Below, piece by piece: positions 1 through 9,076 of a DNA stretch of 47,442 nucleotides. Both the position numbers and the translations under genes were made by a program. This stretch comes from Rhodospirillales bacterium (GTDB lineage: Bacteria > Pseudomonadota > Alphaproteobacteria > BOG-932 > Roseiterribacteraceae), in contig JAQGIF010000003.1 of assembly GCA_028291345.1 (NCBI GenBank), positions 1-47,442 of the forward strand. The letters are read 5' to 3'. The notes under the pieces are model-generated. The model had not been told where the DNA came from, searched no databases, and saw nothing but the letters and a program-made list of their open reading frames with translations. Position 1 is the stretch's first letter, and each line of letters opens with the position of its first letter.

Positions 1-160
1 GGTTATCGCTTTCATGTGAAGACCTAAAAGCGCCGAGCCCAGAAGGTTCCCAACCCTCGCACCACGGTTACCAACAGGCGCGCAGGGATCGCACGAGTGC
101 CTTCTTTAACTTAGGGGTCGCCCCCCATTTCGGGCGAAGCGATTCGCGTGGCGGCTATTC

Positions 161-800
161 ATGGATCTCAAACTTATCGGACCCTCGGCGCTGATCACCG
201 GAAGTACATCGGGCATCGGCAGCGCCGTTGCCCGAGCGCTTGCACGGGAAGGCGCGACGGTGATCGTCCATGGCCGCTCCGAAGCGCGCGCCAGGGCGGT
301 GACGTCGACGATCGCCGAAGCCGGCGGCCTGGCGCATTACGCGCCTGGCGATCTGAACCGGGAGGCGGATGCTCGGGCGGCAATCGCGCAGGCGCTGAAT
401 GCCCTAGACCAGATCGATATTGGTAAATAATGTGGGCGATCCGGTCGAAGGCAAGGGCTCGTTCTTCGACGCGACCCTTTCCGAATGGGCCACCTCCTTC
501 AACAGCAACGCCCTTGTGGCAATCGGGATGGTGCAAGGGCTGTTCCCCGCCATGGAGGCGCGTGGCTGGGGGCACGTCGTCCAGGTATCGTTGCGCATCA
601 GCATTTCACCACGCCAACATGCCGTCCTACGGCGCGGCCAGGCTGGCGATGAACAACTTCACGCTCGGCCTGTCCAAGGAGCTCGCCCTTTCCCGCGTGA
701 CATCGAACGCCGTGATGCCGGGGCTGACTTGCACACACCAACTCGACCACTTCTTTCCCGATATCGCGCCCCTTGGTGACAGAGCTGGACGCTCCCTCGT
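161..800 (+). pseudogene. Frameshifted short-chain dehydrogenase/reductase (SDR) remnant
   Basis: The first frame has the SDR Rossmann start, with the glycine motif TGSTSGIG about 14 residues in and NAD(P)-binding arginines near HGRSEAR. It stops at 428–430. The sequence continues one frame over from about 420 with the next SDR motif (LVNNVG), and shifts again near 600 into a third frame carrying MPSYGAAR and SNAVMPGL. Two frameshifts therefore break the gene. The catalytic YxxxK lysine also reads as arginine (YGAAR), and the C-terminus is lost where similarity passes into the opposing recombinase fragment near 790–810. No ribosome binding site is evident before the ATG. The K-to-R change and the lost end favour real decay over sequencing error. 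The substrate cannot be inferred. Confidence 0.7.
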
Positions 801-1100
801 GACGCCGCGCACTGCGAGGAAGCGCACGAAGCGCTTCATCATGAACCTTGCATAGGTTTCACGGGATTGTATCCATCCCATGGCCGCGACGAGTTCGGTG
901 GCTCGTGTTTCGTCGAGATCACATGGAGCCATCCCGGCAGCATGCATTGCCTTGGCAACATCATTTATGCAGCTCAGGTAGATTTTGACGGTGCTCTCTG
1001 CATGGTCGTGCTCGACCATCTCATCGACAAAGACGACGAGATGGTCTCCGAACATGCCGAAGGCGCAGCTGTAAAAGTAGCGATGCCGATTGATCCTCAT
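795..1100 (-). pseudogene. Truncated tyrosine recombinase (N-terminal core-binding domain only)
   Basis: About 100 residues resemble the SAM-like core-binding domain of tyrosine recombinases (for example TVKIYLSCINDV and RFMMKRFVRFLAVRGV). The catalytic domain with its R-H-R-Y residues is absent. The open frame continues about 56 residues past the junction, but that part is antisense to the dehydrogenase remnant and looks like chance coding. The ATG has a good AAGGAG site upstream, so the 5' end of the original gene seems intact. This probably marks the broken edge of an integrated element or integron-like unit. It cannot be an active recombinase. Confidence 0.55.
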
Positions 1101-1108
1101 CGTGTTCT

Positions 1109-1125
1109 CCTTGTTTCAAACAAGG
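1109..1125. promoter_or_regulatory. Perfect 17-bp palindrome over the recombinase ribosome binding site
   Basis: CCTTGTTTCAAACAAGG has 8-base arms around one central base. It begins 8 bases upstream of the truncated recombinase ATG (1100), and its edge contains part of the Shine-Dalgarno sequence read on the minus strand. It could be an operator or a recombination core site. Only the symmetry and position are seen. Confidence 0.35.
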
Positions 1126-1219
1126 AAAGACGGCGATCAATCTGAGTGTAGTAGCGCAAGGTGTATGTCAGTCCACGGAGGACGCGACGGTCTTCCGCTT
1201 CGCGGGACGAACCTGCCTT

Positions 1220-1870
1220 TCAATTTCGGGCTTGGCTCTTGGCCGCGTCTGCTGCTTCGAAGTGCGCCAATTGATCCCGGTGGGCCTTCTGGAAGGCCGG
1301 GCGGCTGCAAGCACGCGCTACATAAGCTTTGAGAGCACCGTAGTTCTCCAGCTCGCCCAGCTCGTTTGGTATGCGAAGCGCATCGGACATCACGATATCC
1401 GCGATTGTGAAGCGCGAAGCCAGCCACTCCCGCTCCTTCAAGACCGCCTCCAACCGGTCGAAACGCTGCTTCATCCAGCCAGCAAGAGGATTTTCCGTTG
1501 GTCCGGACATGTTGATGAACCACCAGGGCACGGTGACCATCTCGACCGAGTTTAGCGCGGCGACAAGCCATTGAAGCGTATCAGCTTTCCCTTGGGGCTC
1601 GCGGGGCATCAGTGCTTCGCTCTTCTCCGCCAAGTGCAGGAGGCAAGCACCGCTCTCGAAAACGTGAATATCGCCGTCGTCGAGGAAGGGAACCTGCGCA
1701 AATGGCTGTCTGGCGAGGTGATCTGATCCCCGATCGTCGAACGGGACGGATGCAACGGCATAGTCGATGCCTGCCTCCTCGAGGGCCCAACGAAGCCTGA
1801 GATCACGCACGTAACCGCGCGGACCATTCGGCACCCAGTCGTAGGTCCAGATCGTCACTCGCTCAGGCAT
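1220..1870 (-). CDS. Glutathione S-transferase family protein
   Basis: A cytosolic GST-like protein of 216 residues, the usual family length. The N-terminal thioredoxin-like half carries the cis-proline segment (FAQVPFLDDG, near residue 57) followed by the glutathione-contacting ESGACLLHLAE. The helical C-terminal half has the N-capping-type motif FTIADIVMSDALR near 150. No standard Ser or Cys catalytic residue is certain at the N-terminus; the strand begins ERVTIWTYDWVPNGPRG, an unusual active-site loop, so the reaction is unknown. A GAGGAG site lies 9 bases before the ATG. The gene stands alone, between the decayed recombinase edge and parC, with 292 bp lacking recognisable genes before parC. 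Confidence 0.85.
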   Translation of the reverse strand: MPERVTIWTYDWVPNGPRGYVRDLRLRWALEEAGIDYAVASVPFDDRGSDHLARQPFAQVPFLDDGDIHVFESGACLLHLAEKSEALMPREPQGKADTLQWLVAALNSVEMVTVPWWFINMSGPTENPLAGWMKQRFDRLEAVLKEREWLASRFTIADIVMSDALRIPNELGELENYGALKAYVARACSRPAFQKAHRDQLAHFEAADAAKSQARN

Positions 1871-2162
1871 CCCGGTATCTCCTCAACAATCTGAGCCGAA
1901 ATAGCACGTCGCGCTCAAGATCGACACCGCGAAGAATGGGCTCATTCAAGCCATTTGCAGTCACTGCTGCCGATGGCGCATGAGGTTTATCCGTAGTCTT
2001 CTTCGAATCCCTCTGATTATGCCGATACCTGTGAGCCGTAGGCGACCGCTTCCGGCTCTCCAGAACAGATGCCGGCATAATCCTGATGACGGCATTATGG
2101 GCGATTTCATGACCGGGAAGGTCGAGCGGATCGATGGTGGGTCGACGACAATCTGATATCGC

Positions 2163-4382
2163 TTATCCGAAGCGATTATTCTTCGGAAAGCCGTTCGGTG
2201 CCATCCTGCCGGCGCCGGCGCGGGCGCCGAGCCAGGGGCGGAGGTCGGATTCGGTGCGGGTGCGTTCGCCCTGGCGCCAGCTCAAGCCATCCGCCAGCTT
2301 GATGATCTTCACGTCGACGACGGCGCCATCCTTGTGCTTTTGCAGGATCACGCCGCGGCCGCGCGCCATCTCCGGCACCTCGGACAGCGGGAAGACGAGC
2401 AGCTTACGGTTGTCACCCACCACCACGACGTGATCGCCATCGGCAGGCTTACAGGCGATGGCCTCGACCGAGGCCGGCATGTTCAGCACCTGCTTGCCGG
2501 AACGGGTGCGGGCGATGATATCGTCCTCGGTCACCAGGAAGCCGCGTGAATCGCCGGCGACGACCAGCAGCTTGGCGCCAGGCTGGTGGCGTATCACGGT
2601 CAGCGGTTCGGCATCGTTGCCGAGATCAACCATCAGGCGCAGCGGCTCGCCGAAGCCCCTGCCCCGCGGCAGCTTGTCGACCTCCACAGTGAAGGCCTTG
2701 CCGTCGGTGGCGAAGATCAGCAGCAGGTCGGTCGTATCGGCCCTGACGACGAAGCGTCCCTTGTCGCCTTCCTTGAATTTGACCGCATCGAGATCGATAT
2801 CGTGGCCGCCGACCGCGCGAGCCCACCCTTTTTCCGATACCAGGACGGTCACCGGCTCGCGCTCGATATGGGCGTTGCGCGGCAGTTCCGCGACGATGGG
2901 CGCGATATCGAGTGTCGTGCGGCGGGCCCCCAGCTTGGTCATCTGGCCGAACTTCTTCTTCATCTCCTCGATCTCACGGCCGACCGCAGCCCAGCGCTTG
3001 GCATCGCTGCCCAGCAGCGCGACGAGCGACTTGCGCTCATTCGCGAGCTTGTCGCGCTCGGTCTTGATCTGGATTTCCTCAAGGCGGCGCAAGGCGCGCA
3101 GCCGCATATTGAGGATCGCCTCGACCTGCAAATCGGTAAGGCCCCAACGTTCCATCATGATCGGCTTGGGCTCATCCTCCTCGCGAATGATGCGGATCAC
3201 CTCATCGATATTCAGATAGGCGATCAGATAGCCTTCGAGCACCTCGAGCCGGCGGTCGATCTCAGCCAGACGGAAGCGTGAGCGGCGCTCCAGCACTTCG
3301 TGGCGATGATCGAGGAAGGCGCGCAACGCCTCCTTCAGGCTCATCACGCGCGGCACCAGCCCGCCATCCAGCACGTTCATGTTGAACGGGATTCGGTTCT
3401 CGAGGTCGGTCGCCTTGAAAAGGTGCTCCATCAGCATCTGGGCGTCGACATTGCGGGTCTTCGGCACCAGGACAAGGCGTATCGTATCTGACGATTCATC
3501 TCGGACATCGTCGAGCAGCGGCAGCTTCTTATCGTTCAGCAGTTCGGCAATCCGCTCGATCAGGCGCGATTTCTGCACCTGATAGGGAATCTCGGTGACG
3601 ATGATGTTATAGGCGCCCTGCTGGCCCTTCTCGATCTCCCACCGCGCCCGGACACGGAAGCCGCCGCGGCCGGTGCGATAGGCCTCAAGGATCGACTCCG
3701 CCGGCTCGATCATGACGCCGCCGGTCGGGAAATCAGGGCCCGGGACCAGCTTGACGATTTCCTCGACCTCGGCGGCCGGATTCTCGATCAGCAGCAACAG
3801 GGCATCGGCCAACTCCCCCGCATTGTGCGGGGGTATCGCAGTCGCCATGCCGACGGCGATGCCAGTCGAGCCGTTGGCCAGAAGATTGGGGAAGGCTGAG
3901 GGCAGGACGATCGGTTCGTTTTCCTGGCCGTCATAGGTCGGCCGGAAATCGACCGCATCTTCGTCGATCGCCTGCAGCATCGCCTCGGCGACCGCCGTCA
4001 GCCGCGCCTCGGTGTAACGCATCGCAGCCGCGCCATCGCCGTCGATATTGCCGAAATTCCCCTGGCCGTCGACCAACGGATAGCGGCTGGAGAAATCCTG
4101 CGCCAGGCGCACCATCGTGTCATAGACGGCGGTGTCACCATGCGGATGATACTTGCCGATGACGCTGCCCACAACCTGCGCCGATTTGCGCGGCGGTGTG
4201 TTGGAGGCAAGGTTCAGCTCCCGCATCGCGAAGAGCACGCGGCGGTGAACCGGCTTCAGCCCGTCGCGGACATCCGGCAACGAGCGAGACATAATGGTGG
4301 AGAGGGCATAGGCGAGATATTTCTCACCCAGAATGTCGGCCATCTGCTGGTCGACGATATCGCCCCGAGTCGCGTCTGTCAT
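2163..4382 (-). CDS. parC: DNA topoisomerase IV subunit A
   Basis: The breakage–reunion subunit of the enzyme that decatenates daughter chromosomes; it acts with ParE, which is not in this window. The 739 residues begin with the type IIA topoisomerase A signature ([19 protein letters not shown], residues 35–53). The catalytic tyrosine is Y123 in [12 protein letters not shown]. The quinolone-contact segment reads [10 protein letters not shown], with Thr84 and Asp88 at the positions equivalent to E. coli ParC Ser80 and Glu84. The C-terminal half is the beta-pinwheel DNA-wrapping domain, with GyrA-box-like blades and the ParC-like ending [17 protein letters not shown]. ParC is preferred over GyrA because of the length, the ending and the neighbouring recO/era cluster. 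Confidence 0.95.
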   Translation of the reverse strand: MTDATRGDIVDQQMADILGEKYLAYALSTIMSRSLPDVRDGLKPVHRRVLFAMRELNLASNTPPRKSAQVVGSVIGKYHPHGDTAVYDTMVRLAQDFSSRYPLVDGQGNFGNIDGDGAAAMRYTEARLTAVAEAMLQAIDEDAVDFRPTYDGQENEPIVLPSAFPNLLANGSTGIAVGMATAIPPHNAGELADALLLLIENPAAEVEEIVKLVPGPDFPTGGVMIEPAESILEAYRTGRGGFRVRARWEIEKGQQGAYNIIVTEIPYQVQKSRLIERIAELLNDKKLPLLDDVRDESSDTIRLVLVPKTRNVDAQMLMEHLFKATDLENRIPFNMNVLDGGLVPRVMSLKEALRAFLDHRHEVLERRSRFRLAEIDRRLEVLEGYLIAYLNIDEVIRIIREEDEPKPIMMERWGLTDLQVEAILNMRLRALRRLEEIQIKTERDKLANERKSLVALLGSDAKRWAAVGREIEEMKKKFGQMTKLGARRTTLDIAPIVAELPRNAHIEREPVTVLVSEKGWARAVGGHDIDLDAVKFKEGDKGRFVVRADTTDLLLIFATDGKAFTVEVDKLPRGRGFGEPLRLMVDLGNDAEPLTVIRHQPGAKLLVVAGDSRGFLVTEDDIIARTRSGKQVLNMPASVEAIACKPADGDHVVVVGDNRKLLVFPLSEVPEMARGRGVILQKHKDGAVVDVKIIKLADGLSWRQGERTRTESDLRPWLGARAGAGRMAPNGFPKNNRFG

Positions 4383-4442
4383 GATGGCGCAATAGCAGAT
4401 TCGCCCGCGCGACGGCGAGAGTGTTTGACTACGGTGATAGTC

Positions 4443-4602
4443 TTAATCGGGACGTTGTGCACCGTGGCGAACACGCAAGACGGTCACCAGTTCACCGTCA
4501 ACGCGATAGCGGATGACATAAGGCCGCGACCAAAGCGCGCTCCTCTGCCTCATCGTCGGGCAGATCGAAGATCGGCACGGGTTGGCCTACTTGAGGTCCC
4601 AC
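4443..4602 (-). pseudogene. Remnant of a RelE/ParE-type toxin–antitoxin module
   Basis: One frame ends in 30 residues that match the C-terminal strands of ParE/RelE toxins (RPYVIRYRVDGELVTVLRVRHGAQ, here split by description: strand RPYVIRYRV followed by TVLRVRHGAQRPD) with a TAA at 4443–4445. A second frame, from a GTG at 4602, reads PVPIFDLPDDEAEERAL, which is typical of the start of small partner antitoxins. The two frames overlap within about 160 bases, as if an internal deletion had joined the beginning of the antitoxin to the end of the toxin. The toxin assignment is fairly clear. The antitoxin assignment is inference. Confidence 0.4.
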
Positions 4603-4665
4603 TAGCGATATATTGCAATCGGCGGGCTATTTGCCCACCTTCTCGTATCCTCTCCCGGCCCCTTG

Positions 4666-5403
4666 TCAGATTGCCGAAGTCGAAACCAGACGGCGATAGC
4701 TATCGACGAAGCGGGTGCGCGCCGCCGGGAGCGGGCTGTGGGTTGCGGCGAAGGCGACGCGTTCCAGGAAATGTCCGGTCAGCAGCAGGCCGTCAAGAAC
4801 TTCCGCCGGCTCGGCTGTACCGCGCCCGATCAGGAAGCCGGGAAGTTTGAGCAGGCGGTCGCGCCAGGGCTCGGACGCCGATTCGGAAATCGCGCGGCCG
4901 GTGCGGGGGCTGACATAGGTCAGCATGTCGTTGACCCCGGTCGCAGCGCAGCGCTCCAGGTCGAGGCCAAAACCCAGCAGGCGCAGCAGGCCGACCTCCC
5001 AGGCGACATAGGCCGCGTCCCAGGCCGGGCCGGGCAGCGTGTCGATCAGCGCCGAAGTGGCTTCATAGAGACCGGGATGCGGCTCGCGTTCGGGTGCGGA
5101 AACAGCCACCAAGCTGCAGGCCGATTGTAGCGCGAGCAAGCGTAGCGGCTCATCCATCAATGCCGCCGAGCCGTTCGATTCCGCTTCGATCGTGTAGCTG
5201 CCAAGGTGCTCCGGCAGCCGCGCCCGCCAGCGCGCGATGACACGATTGCCGGGCTGGATACCGCCGCCCTTGCGACCCCGCGCCGCCTGCACGAGGCCGG
5301 CATGGGCGCCGTAATTGGCGGTCAGCAAGGTTGCGACAACGCTCGACTCACCATGCGGCCGTGAAGCCAGAACAATCGCCGATTCGCACCATTCAACGGA
5401 CAT
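4666..5403 (-). CDS. recO: DNA repair protein RecO
   Basis: The RecFOR mediator that loads RecA onto SSB-coated single-stranded DNA. At 245 residues it is the usual length. The N-terminal OB fold contains the family pattern SAIVLASRPHGESSVVATLLT (first half SAIVLASRPHGE) and GLVQAARGRKG; the helical C-terminal part contains the conserved WEVGLLRLLGFGLDLERC stretch. The alphaproteobacterial RecO C-terminus SYRRLVSTSA is present. It lies 20 bases after era in the era–recO order common in proteobacteria and is probably cotranscribed with it. Confidence 0.92.
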   Translation of the reverse strand: MSVEWCESAIVLASRPHGESSVVATLLTANYGAHAGLVQAARGRKGGGIQPGNRVIARWRARLPEHLGSYTIEAESNGSAALMDEPLRLLALQSACSLVAVSAPEREPHPGLYEATSALIDTLPGPAWDAAYVAWEVGLLRLLGFGLDLERCAATGVNDMLTYVSPRTGRAISESASEPWRDRLLKLPGFLIGRGTAEPAEVLDGLLLTGHFLERVAFAATHSPLPAARTRFVDSYRRLVSTSAI

Positions 5404-5422
5404 GGAAACAGCTAAGCGCCTC

Positions 5423-6358
5423 CTAGGCCTTCCAATCCAGCCCGATGTCGCGGAAATGGCCGGAATCGTTGGCCCAGTCTTCGCGGACTTTAACGTGCAG
5501 CAACAGGTGAACCGGCTGGTCGAGCACCTTGATCAGCTCCCGTCGGGCGGCTTCGCCGATGGCTTTGATCTGGGCGCCGCCCTTACCGATGACAATGGCT
5601 TTCTGGTTGGGGCGTTCGACCAGGATCACCTGGTGGATGAGCAGGCTGCCATCCTCCTTCTCTTCCCATTTTTCATGCTCGACCGTGCTGGCATAGGGCA
5701 GCTCCTGTTCGAGCTGCAGGTAGAGCTGCTCACGGGTGATTTCGGTGGCCAGTAAACGCGTCGGCAGGTCTGAGAGCTGGTCGTCGGGATAATGCCACGG
5801 GCCGGCGGGGACGCGCTGGGCGAATGTCTCGCGCAGATGCTCCACGCCGTCGCCGGTCTTGGCTGACACCATGTAGGTGTCGGTAAAGGGAAAAGCGGCG
5901 TTGAGTTCGGCGGCCAGGGTCAGCAGGCGGGTCCGCTCGGTCGCGTCTATCTTGTTCAGGATCAGGATGGCGGGGCTTTTGGTGTCGACCAGCTTGGCGA
6001 TTATCGCCTTCGTATCCTTGCTGATCCGGTCCAGGCTGGCATCGACAAGCAAGGCGACGATATCGGCGTCCCCCGCCCCGCTCCACGCCGCCTTGACCAT
6101 CGCGCGGTCAAGCCGTCGGCGCGGCGCGAAGATACCGGGCGTGTCGACATAGATCAGTTGGCTTTGGCCCTCGATGGCGATGCCCAGAACCCTCATCCGC
6201 GTGGTCTGCGGCTTTGGGCTAACGATCGCGACCTTGGCTCCGACCAGCGCATTCAGCAAGGTCGACTTCCCGGCATTGGGCGCGCCGATCAGCGCAACGA
6301 AGCCGCAGCGCGTATCCGGCCCTCCAGGTCCGCCCACGGCGATCCCGCCGATCATCAT
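5423..6358 (-). CDS. era: GTPase Era
   Basis: An essential small-ribosomal-subunit assembly GTPase of 311 residues. The G domain has G1 GAPNAGKST, the switch I threonines in PQTTR, G3 DTPG and G4 NKID, followed by a G5-like VSAKTG. The C-terminal KH domain has the RNA-binding loop VIGKGGAQIKAIG near 260–272, which in Era binds the 3' end of 16S rRNA. The ATG at 6358 overlaps the rnc stop as ATGA, so translation is probably coupled. A second in-frame ATG directly follows the first. The N-terminus carries a 17-residue glycine-rich extension before the G domain, as in other alphaproteobacteria. Confidence 0.96.
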   Translation of the reverse strand: MMIGGIAVGGPGGPDTRCGFVALIGAPNAGKSTLLNALVGAKVAIVSPKPQTTRMRVLGIAIEGQSQLIYVDTPGIFAPRRRLDRAMVKAAWSGAGDADIVALLVDASLDRISKDTKAIIAKLVDTKSPAILILNKIDATERTRLLTLAAELNAAFPFTDTYMVSAKTGDGVEHLRETFAQRVPAGPWHYPDDQLSDLPTRLLATEITREQLYLQLEQELPYASTVEHEKWEEKEDGSLLIHQVILVERPNQKAIVIGKGGAQIKAIGEAARRELIKVLDQPVHLLLHVKVREDWANDSGHFRDIGLDWKA

Positions 6359-7065
6359 GACGTCCCCACCTGCAAGACGCCGAGCTGCTGCAGCAGGGCG
6401 AGCGCCGCCGCCTTTTCCGCGATACGCTTCGATGAGCCTTTGGCCACTATCGGCTCCAATCCTTGAACGTTCACTTGAACCTCGAATACCGGATCATGCG
6501 CCTTGCCGGACGAATGCGTAACTGTATAGACGGGCAGCGGCAGGCCCCGCCCCTGCGCCCATTCCTGTAGCGCCGTCTTGGGCTCCACCGGCATAGTCGA
6601 AAGCGCGCCGATCTGTCTGGCCCAGCCCTTGGCGATGAAGCTGCGCGCAACCTCAAGCCCGCCATCAAGATAGAGCGCGGCGATCACAGCCTCGCAGGCA
6701 TCGGCCAGCAGCTTCGGATGATTGCGCGCGCCGGCGGCGGCATCGGCGGACGATAGCACAAGATAGGAACCTAGCCCGACTTCGCCGGCGACTTCGGCCA
6801 GCGCCTCGCGCCGTACCAGCGCGGTCAGCCGCGGACCCAGCCCACCTTCGGTCGCTTCGGAAAAACGCTCGACCAGAAGCTCTGCGATGACAAGACCCAA
6901 GACCCTGTCGCCCAGAAATTCCAGCCGTTCATTGTCGATCGCGCCGGCGCGCCCATGTCCGGCGCCGGCATGGGTCGTCGCCTGAATGAGGAGATCCGGA
7001 TCGCGGAACCGGTGGCCGAGCGCCTGTTCGAGCCCGGCGAGCGCCGCGGGCTCGGCAGGTTTCAA
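6355..7065 (-). CDS. rnc: Ribonuclease III
   Basis: Endoribonuclease that cleaves double-stranded RNA in rRNA precursors and some mRNAs. The family signature NERLEFLGDRVLG and the second catalytic cluster DACEAVIAALYLDGG are present. They are followed by a C-terminal dsRNA-binding domain from PKTALQEWAQGRGLPLP to KGSSKRIAEKAAALALLQ. The start is uncertain. An open GTG at 7125 would add 20 residues lying wholly inside lepB. The TTG at 7065, which overlaps the lepB TGA as TTGA, gives 236 residues and begins 9 residues before the conserved LEQALGHRF, matching the usual family length. That start is used here. Era follows with an ATGA overlap. Confidence 0.93.
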   Translation of the reverse strand: MKPAEPAALAGLEQALGHRFRDPDLLIQATTHAGAGHGRAGAIDNERLEFLGDRVLGLVIAELLVERFSEATEGGLGPRLTALVRREALAEVAGEVGLGSYLVLSSADAAAGARNHPKLLADACEAVIAALYLDGGLEVARSFIAKGWARQIGALSTMPVEPKTALQEWAQGRGLPLPVYTVTHSSGKAHDPVFEVQVNVQGLEPIVAKGSSKRIAEKAAALALLQQLGVLQVGTS

Positions 7066-7841
7066 TGGATCGGTCCGAAGAAACGGCTGAAGCGCAGGAT
7101 CCAGGGCCAGCGCCAGACTTCCCACAGATGCGCGCCCGGCTCGAGCGAGATGAAGCGCCGGTCGGCGCGTCCGACCAAATTTTCGACCGGCACATAGCCC
7201 AGATCCAGCCGGCTGTCGCTGGAATTGTCGCGATTGTCGCCCATCGCGAAGAAATGATCGGCCGGCACTTCGAAGACCTTGGTATCGTCCTGCGGCAACG
7301 CGTCCTCGGGCTGGCTGGTGAAATTGCCGAGAATGTCGTGCTTCACGCCGTTGGGCATGGTTTCGATATAATGATAACGCAAGTCGTTATCGGGGCGATT
7401 ATAGCCCTCGCTCCATTCGTGTTCGAGATAATCGCCGACCCGCTCGCGCGTGGACGCTTCGCCGTTGATGGTCAGTATGCCGTGAACGACCTGAATCTTG
7501 TCACCCGGCAGGCCGACGATCCGCTTGATGTAATCGTCGCCCGTATGCGGGTTGACGAACACCGCGACGTCGCCGCGCTTGGGCAGACTGCCGAAAATAC
7601 GCCCATGCAGAAAACTCGGCGCAAAGGGCAAAGAATGCGGGCCATAGCCATAGGAGAATTTCGACACGAATACATAATCGCCGGTCAGTAATGTCGGGGT
7701 CATCGAGCCGGACGGAATATTGAACGGCTCGAAGGCCAGCGTACGGATGACGAGTGCGATCAAAAGCGCGTAGACGACGGTTTTGATCACCTCGCCGATG
7801 CTTTCTTCCTTGCGGGCCGGTGCTGCCACAGTCTTGCTCAT
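7062..7841 (-). CDS. lepB: Signal peptidase I
   Basis: Inner-membrane protease that removes signal peptides from secreted proteins. One N-terminal membrane segment (VVYALLIALVIRTLAF) leads into box B IPSGSMTPTL, with nucleophile Ser46 counted from the ATG chosen here, and box D DDYIKRIVGLPGD, with general base Lys106. Box E is GDNRDNSSDSR. The ATG at 7841 is preferred because a GGATGG element lies upstream; a GTG 24 bases earlier is open in frame. It sits between acpS and rnc, the usual lepB–rnc–era arrangement. Its stop overlaps the likely TTG start of rnc. Confidence 0.95.
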   Translation of the reverse strand: MSKTVAAPARKEESIGEVIKTVVYALLIALVIRTLAFEPFNIPSGSMTPTLLTGDYVFVSKFSYGYGPHSLPFAPSFLHGRIFGSLPKRGDVAVFVNPHTGDDYIKRIVGLPGDKIQVVHGILTINGEASTRERVGDYLEHEWSEGYNRPDNDLRYHYIETMPNGVKHDILGNFTSQPEDALPQDDTKVFEVPADHFFAMGDNRDNSSDSRLDLGYVPVENLVGRADRRFISLEPGAHLWEVWRWPWILRFSRFFGPIH

Positions 7842-7871
7842 TCTATATCCATCCAAATTGCCCACATCGCA

Positions 7872-8294
7872 TTAAAGCGCGGAAGATAATGCGGCCCGCG
7901 GCACCGCCGATATGATCACCAAGGCCTGCGCGAGCGGCGGCTCGTCGGTTATCGTCAAATCGATTCTCGCGGTCATGCCGGCGGGCGTCAGCGATGCGAG
8001 ACGCGCCAAGGCACCGCCGGTCAATATCAGCGTCGGCCGGCCGCCCGGCAAATTCACGACACCCATGTCGCGCCAGAACACGCCGGCCCGAAGCCCGGTG
8101 CCGAGCGCTTTAGCACATGCCTCCTTGGCGGCAAACCGTTTGGCATAGGTCGCGGCAAGCGTGAGCGGCCGGCGCTCGGCCTTGGCGCGCTCGGCGTCGG
8201 TGAAGCAACGATCGAGGAAGCGGTCGCCGAACCGGTCCAATGTCCGAGCGATCCGGTCGATATCGATGAGGTCGCTGCCCAGCCCCAATATCAC
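7872..8294 (-). CDS. acpS: Holo-[acyl-carrier-protein] synthase
   Basis: Transfers 4'-phosphopantetheine from CoA to acyl carrier protein. The 140-residue protein has the two Mg-binding residues of the family: Asp8 in [12 protein letters not shown] and Glu58 in [13 protein letters not shown]. The end of the fold is [18 protein letters not shown]. The start is GTG and overlaps the pdxJ stop as GTGA, which indicates translational coupling to pdxJ, the conserved pdxJ–acpS pair. LepB begins 30 bases downstream. Confidence 0.94.
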   Translation of the reverse strand: MILGLGSDLIDIDRIARTLDRFGDRFLDRCFTDAERAKAERRPLTLAATYAKRFAAKEACAKALGTGLRAGVFWRDMGVVNLPGGRPTLILTGGALARLASLTPAGMTARIDLTITDEPPLAQALVIISAVPRAALSSAL

Positions 8295-9043
8295 GATGAC
8301 TGACCGCTACGTCCTGCGGCGATTAGTGCCCGCATCTCCTGAATGGCGGCGACCAGTCCAACAAATAGAGCCTCGCCGACCAGGAAATGCCCGATATTGA
8401 GTTCGGCTACCTGCGGCAACGCCGCGACCGAGCCGACATTGTCGAAGGTCAGCCCATGGCCGGCATGAACCTCCAAGCCGATCTCGTCGGCCAGCTTCGC
8501 CGCCTCAGTCAGCCGCCTCAGCTCGTCCGCCCGGGCGGGGCCGACCGCCGCCTCGCCGTAAGCGCCGGTATGAAGCTCGACCACATGCGCAGCGACCTGG
8601 TGGGCGGCACGCACCTGATCCGCGTCGGGGCCGATGAACAGCGACACCCGCATGCCGGCCGCCGCCAGTTTCGGCACGATGCGCGACAGCCGCGCAAAGT
8701 CGCCGACGACATCAAGTCCCCCTTCGGTCGTGCGTTCGGCGCGGCGCTCGGGCACAAGGCAGATCGCGTGGGGCGACAAGTGGCAAGCGATTTCGGTCAT
8801 TTCGTCGGTCGCCGCCATCTCGAGGTTAAGCGGCAACCGGGTTGCGGCCATGATTCGCGGCAGATCCAGGTCGCCGATATGGCGGCGATCCTCCCGCAGA
8901 TGCACGGTAATCCCATCGGCACCGGCTTGCGCCGCGGCGAGCGCGGCGCGCACCGGGTCGGGATGCGAGCCGCCTCTGGCGTTCCGCAAGGTCGCCACAT
9001 GGTCGAGATTCACCCCTAGCCGGGGAATGGCAGGGATCGTCAT
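8291..9043 (-). CDS. pdxJ: Pyridoxine 5'-phosphate synthase
   Basis: Last ring-forming step of the DXP-dependent vitamin B6 pathway: condenses 3-amino-2-oxopropyl phosphate with deoxyxylulose 5-phosphate. The 250-residue TIM barrel shows the whole family pattern: [17 protein letters not shown] at the N-terminus, the catalytic histidine in [13 protein letters not shown], the glutamate in LNLEMAAT, and the second histidine in [13 protein letters not shown]. The ending [16 protein letters not shown] binds phosphate in the family. It lies 33 bases after rsh and overlaps acpS by 4 bases. Confidence 0.96.
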   Translation of the reverse strand: MTIPAIPRLGVNLDHVATLRNARGGSHPDPVRAALAAAQAGADGITVHLREDRRHIGDLDLPRIMAATRLPLNLEMAATDEMTEIACHLSPHAICLVPERRAERTTEGGLDVVGDFARLSRIVPKLAAAGMRVSLFIGPDADQVRAAHQVAAHVVELHTGAYGEAAVGPARADELRRLTEAAKLADEIGLEVHAGHGLTFDNVGSVAALPQVAELNIGHFLVGEALFVGLVAAIQEMRALIAAGRSGQSS

Positions 9044-9076
9044 GGCGTAGCGGGTGTCATAGCTGAGTGGAGTCCA

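Noticed and set aside
1-160. Possible RNA gene or partial gene at the left edge
   Set aside because: No tRNA-like arms or T-loop sequence and no frame with recognisable protein similarity were found.
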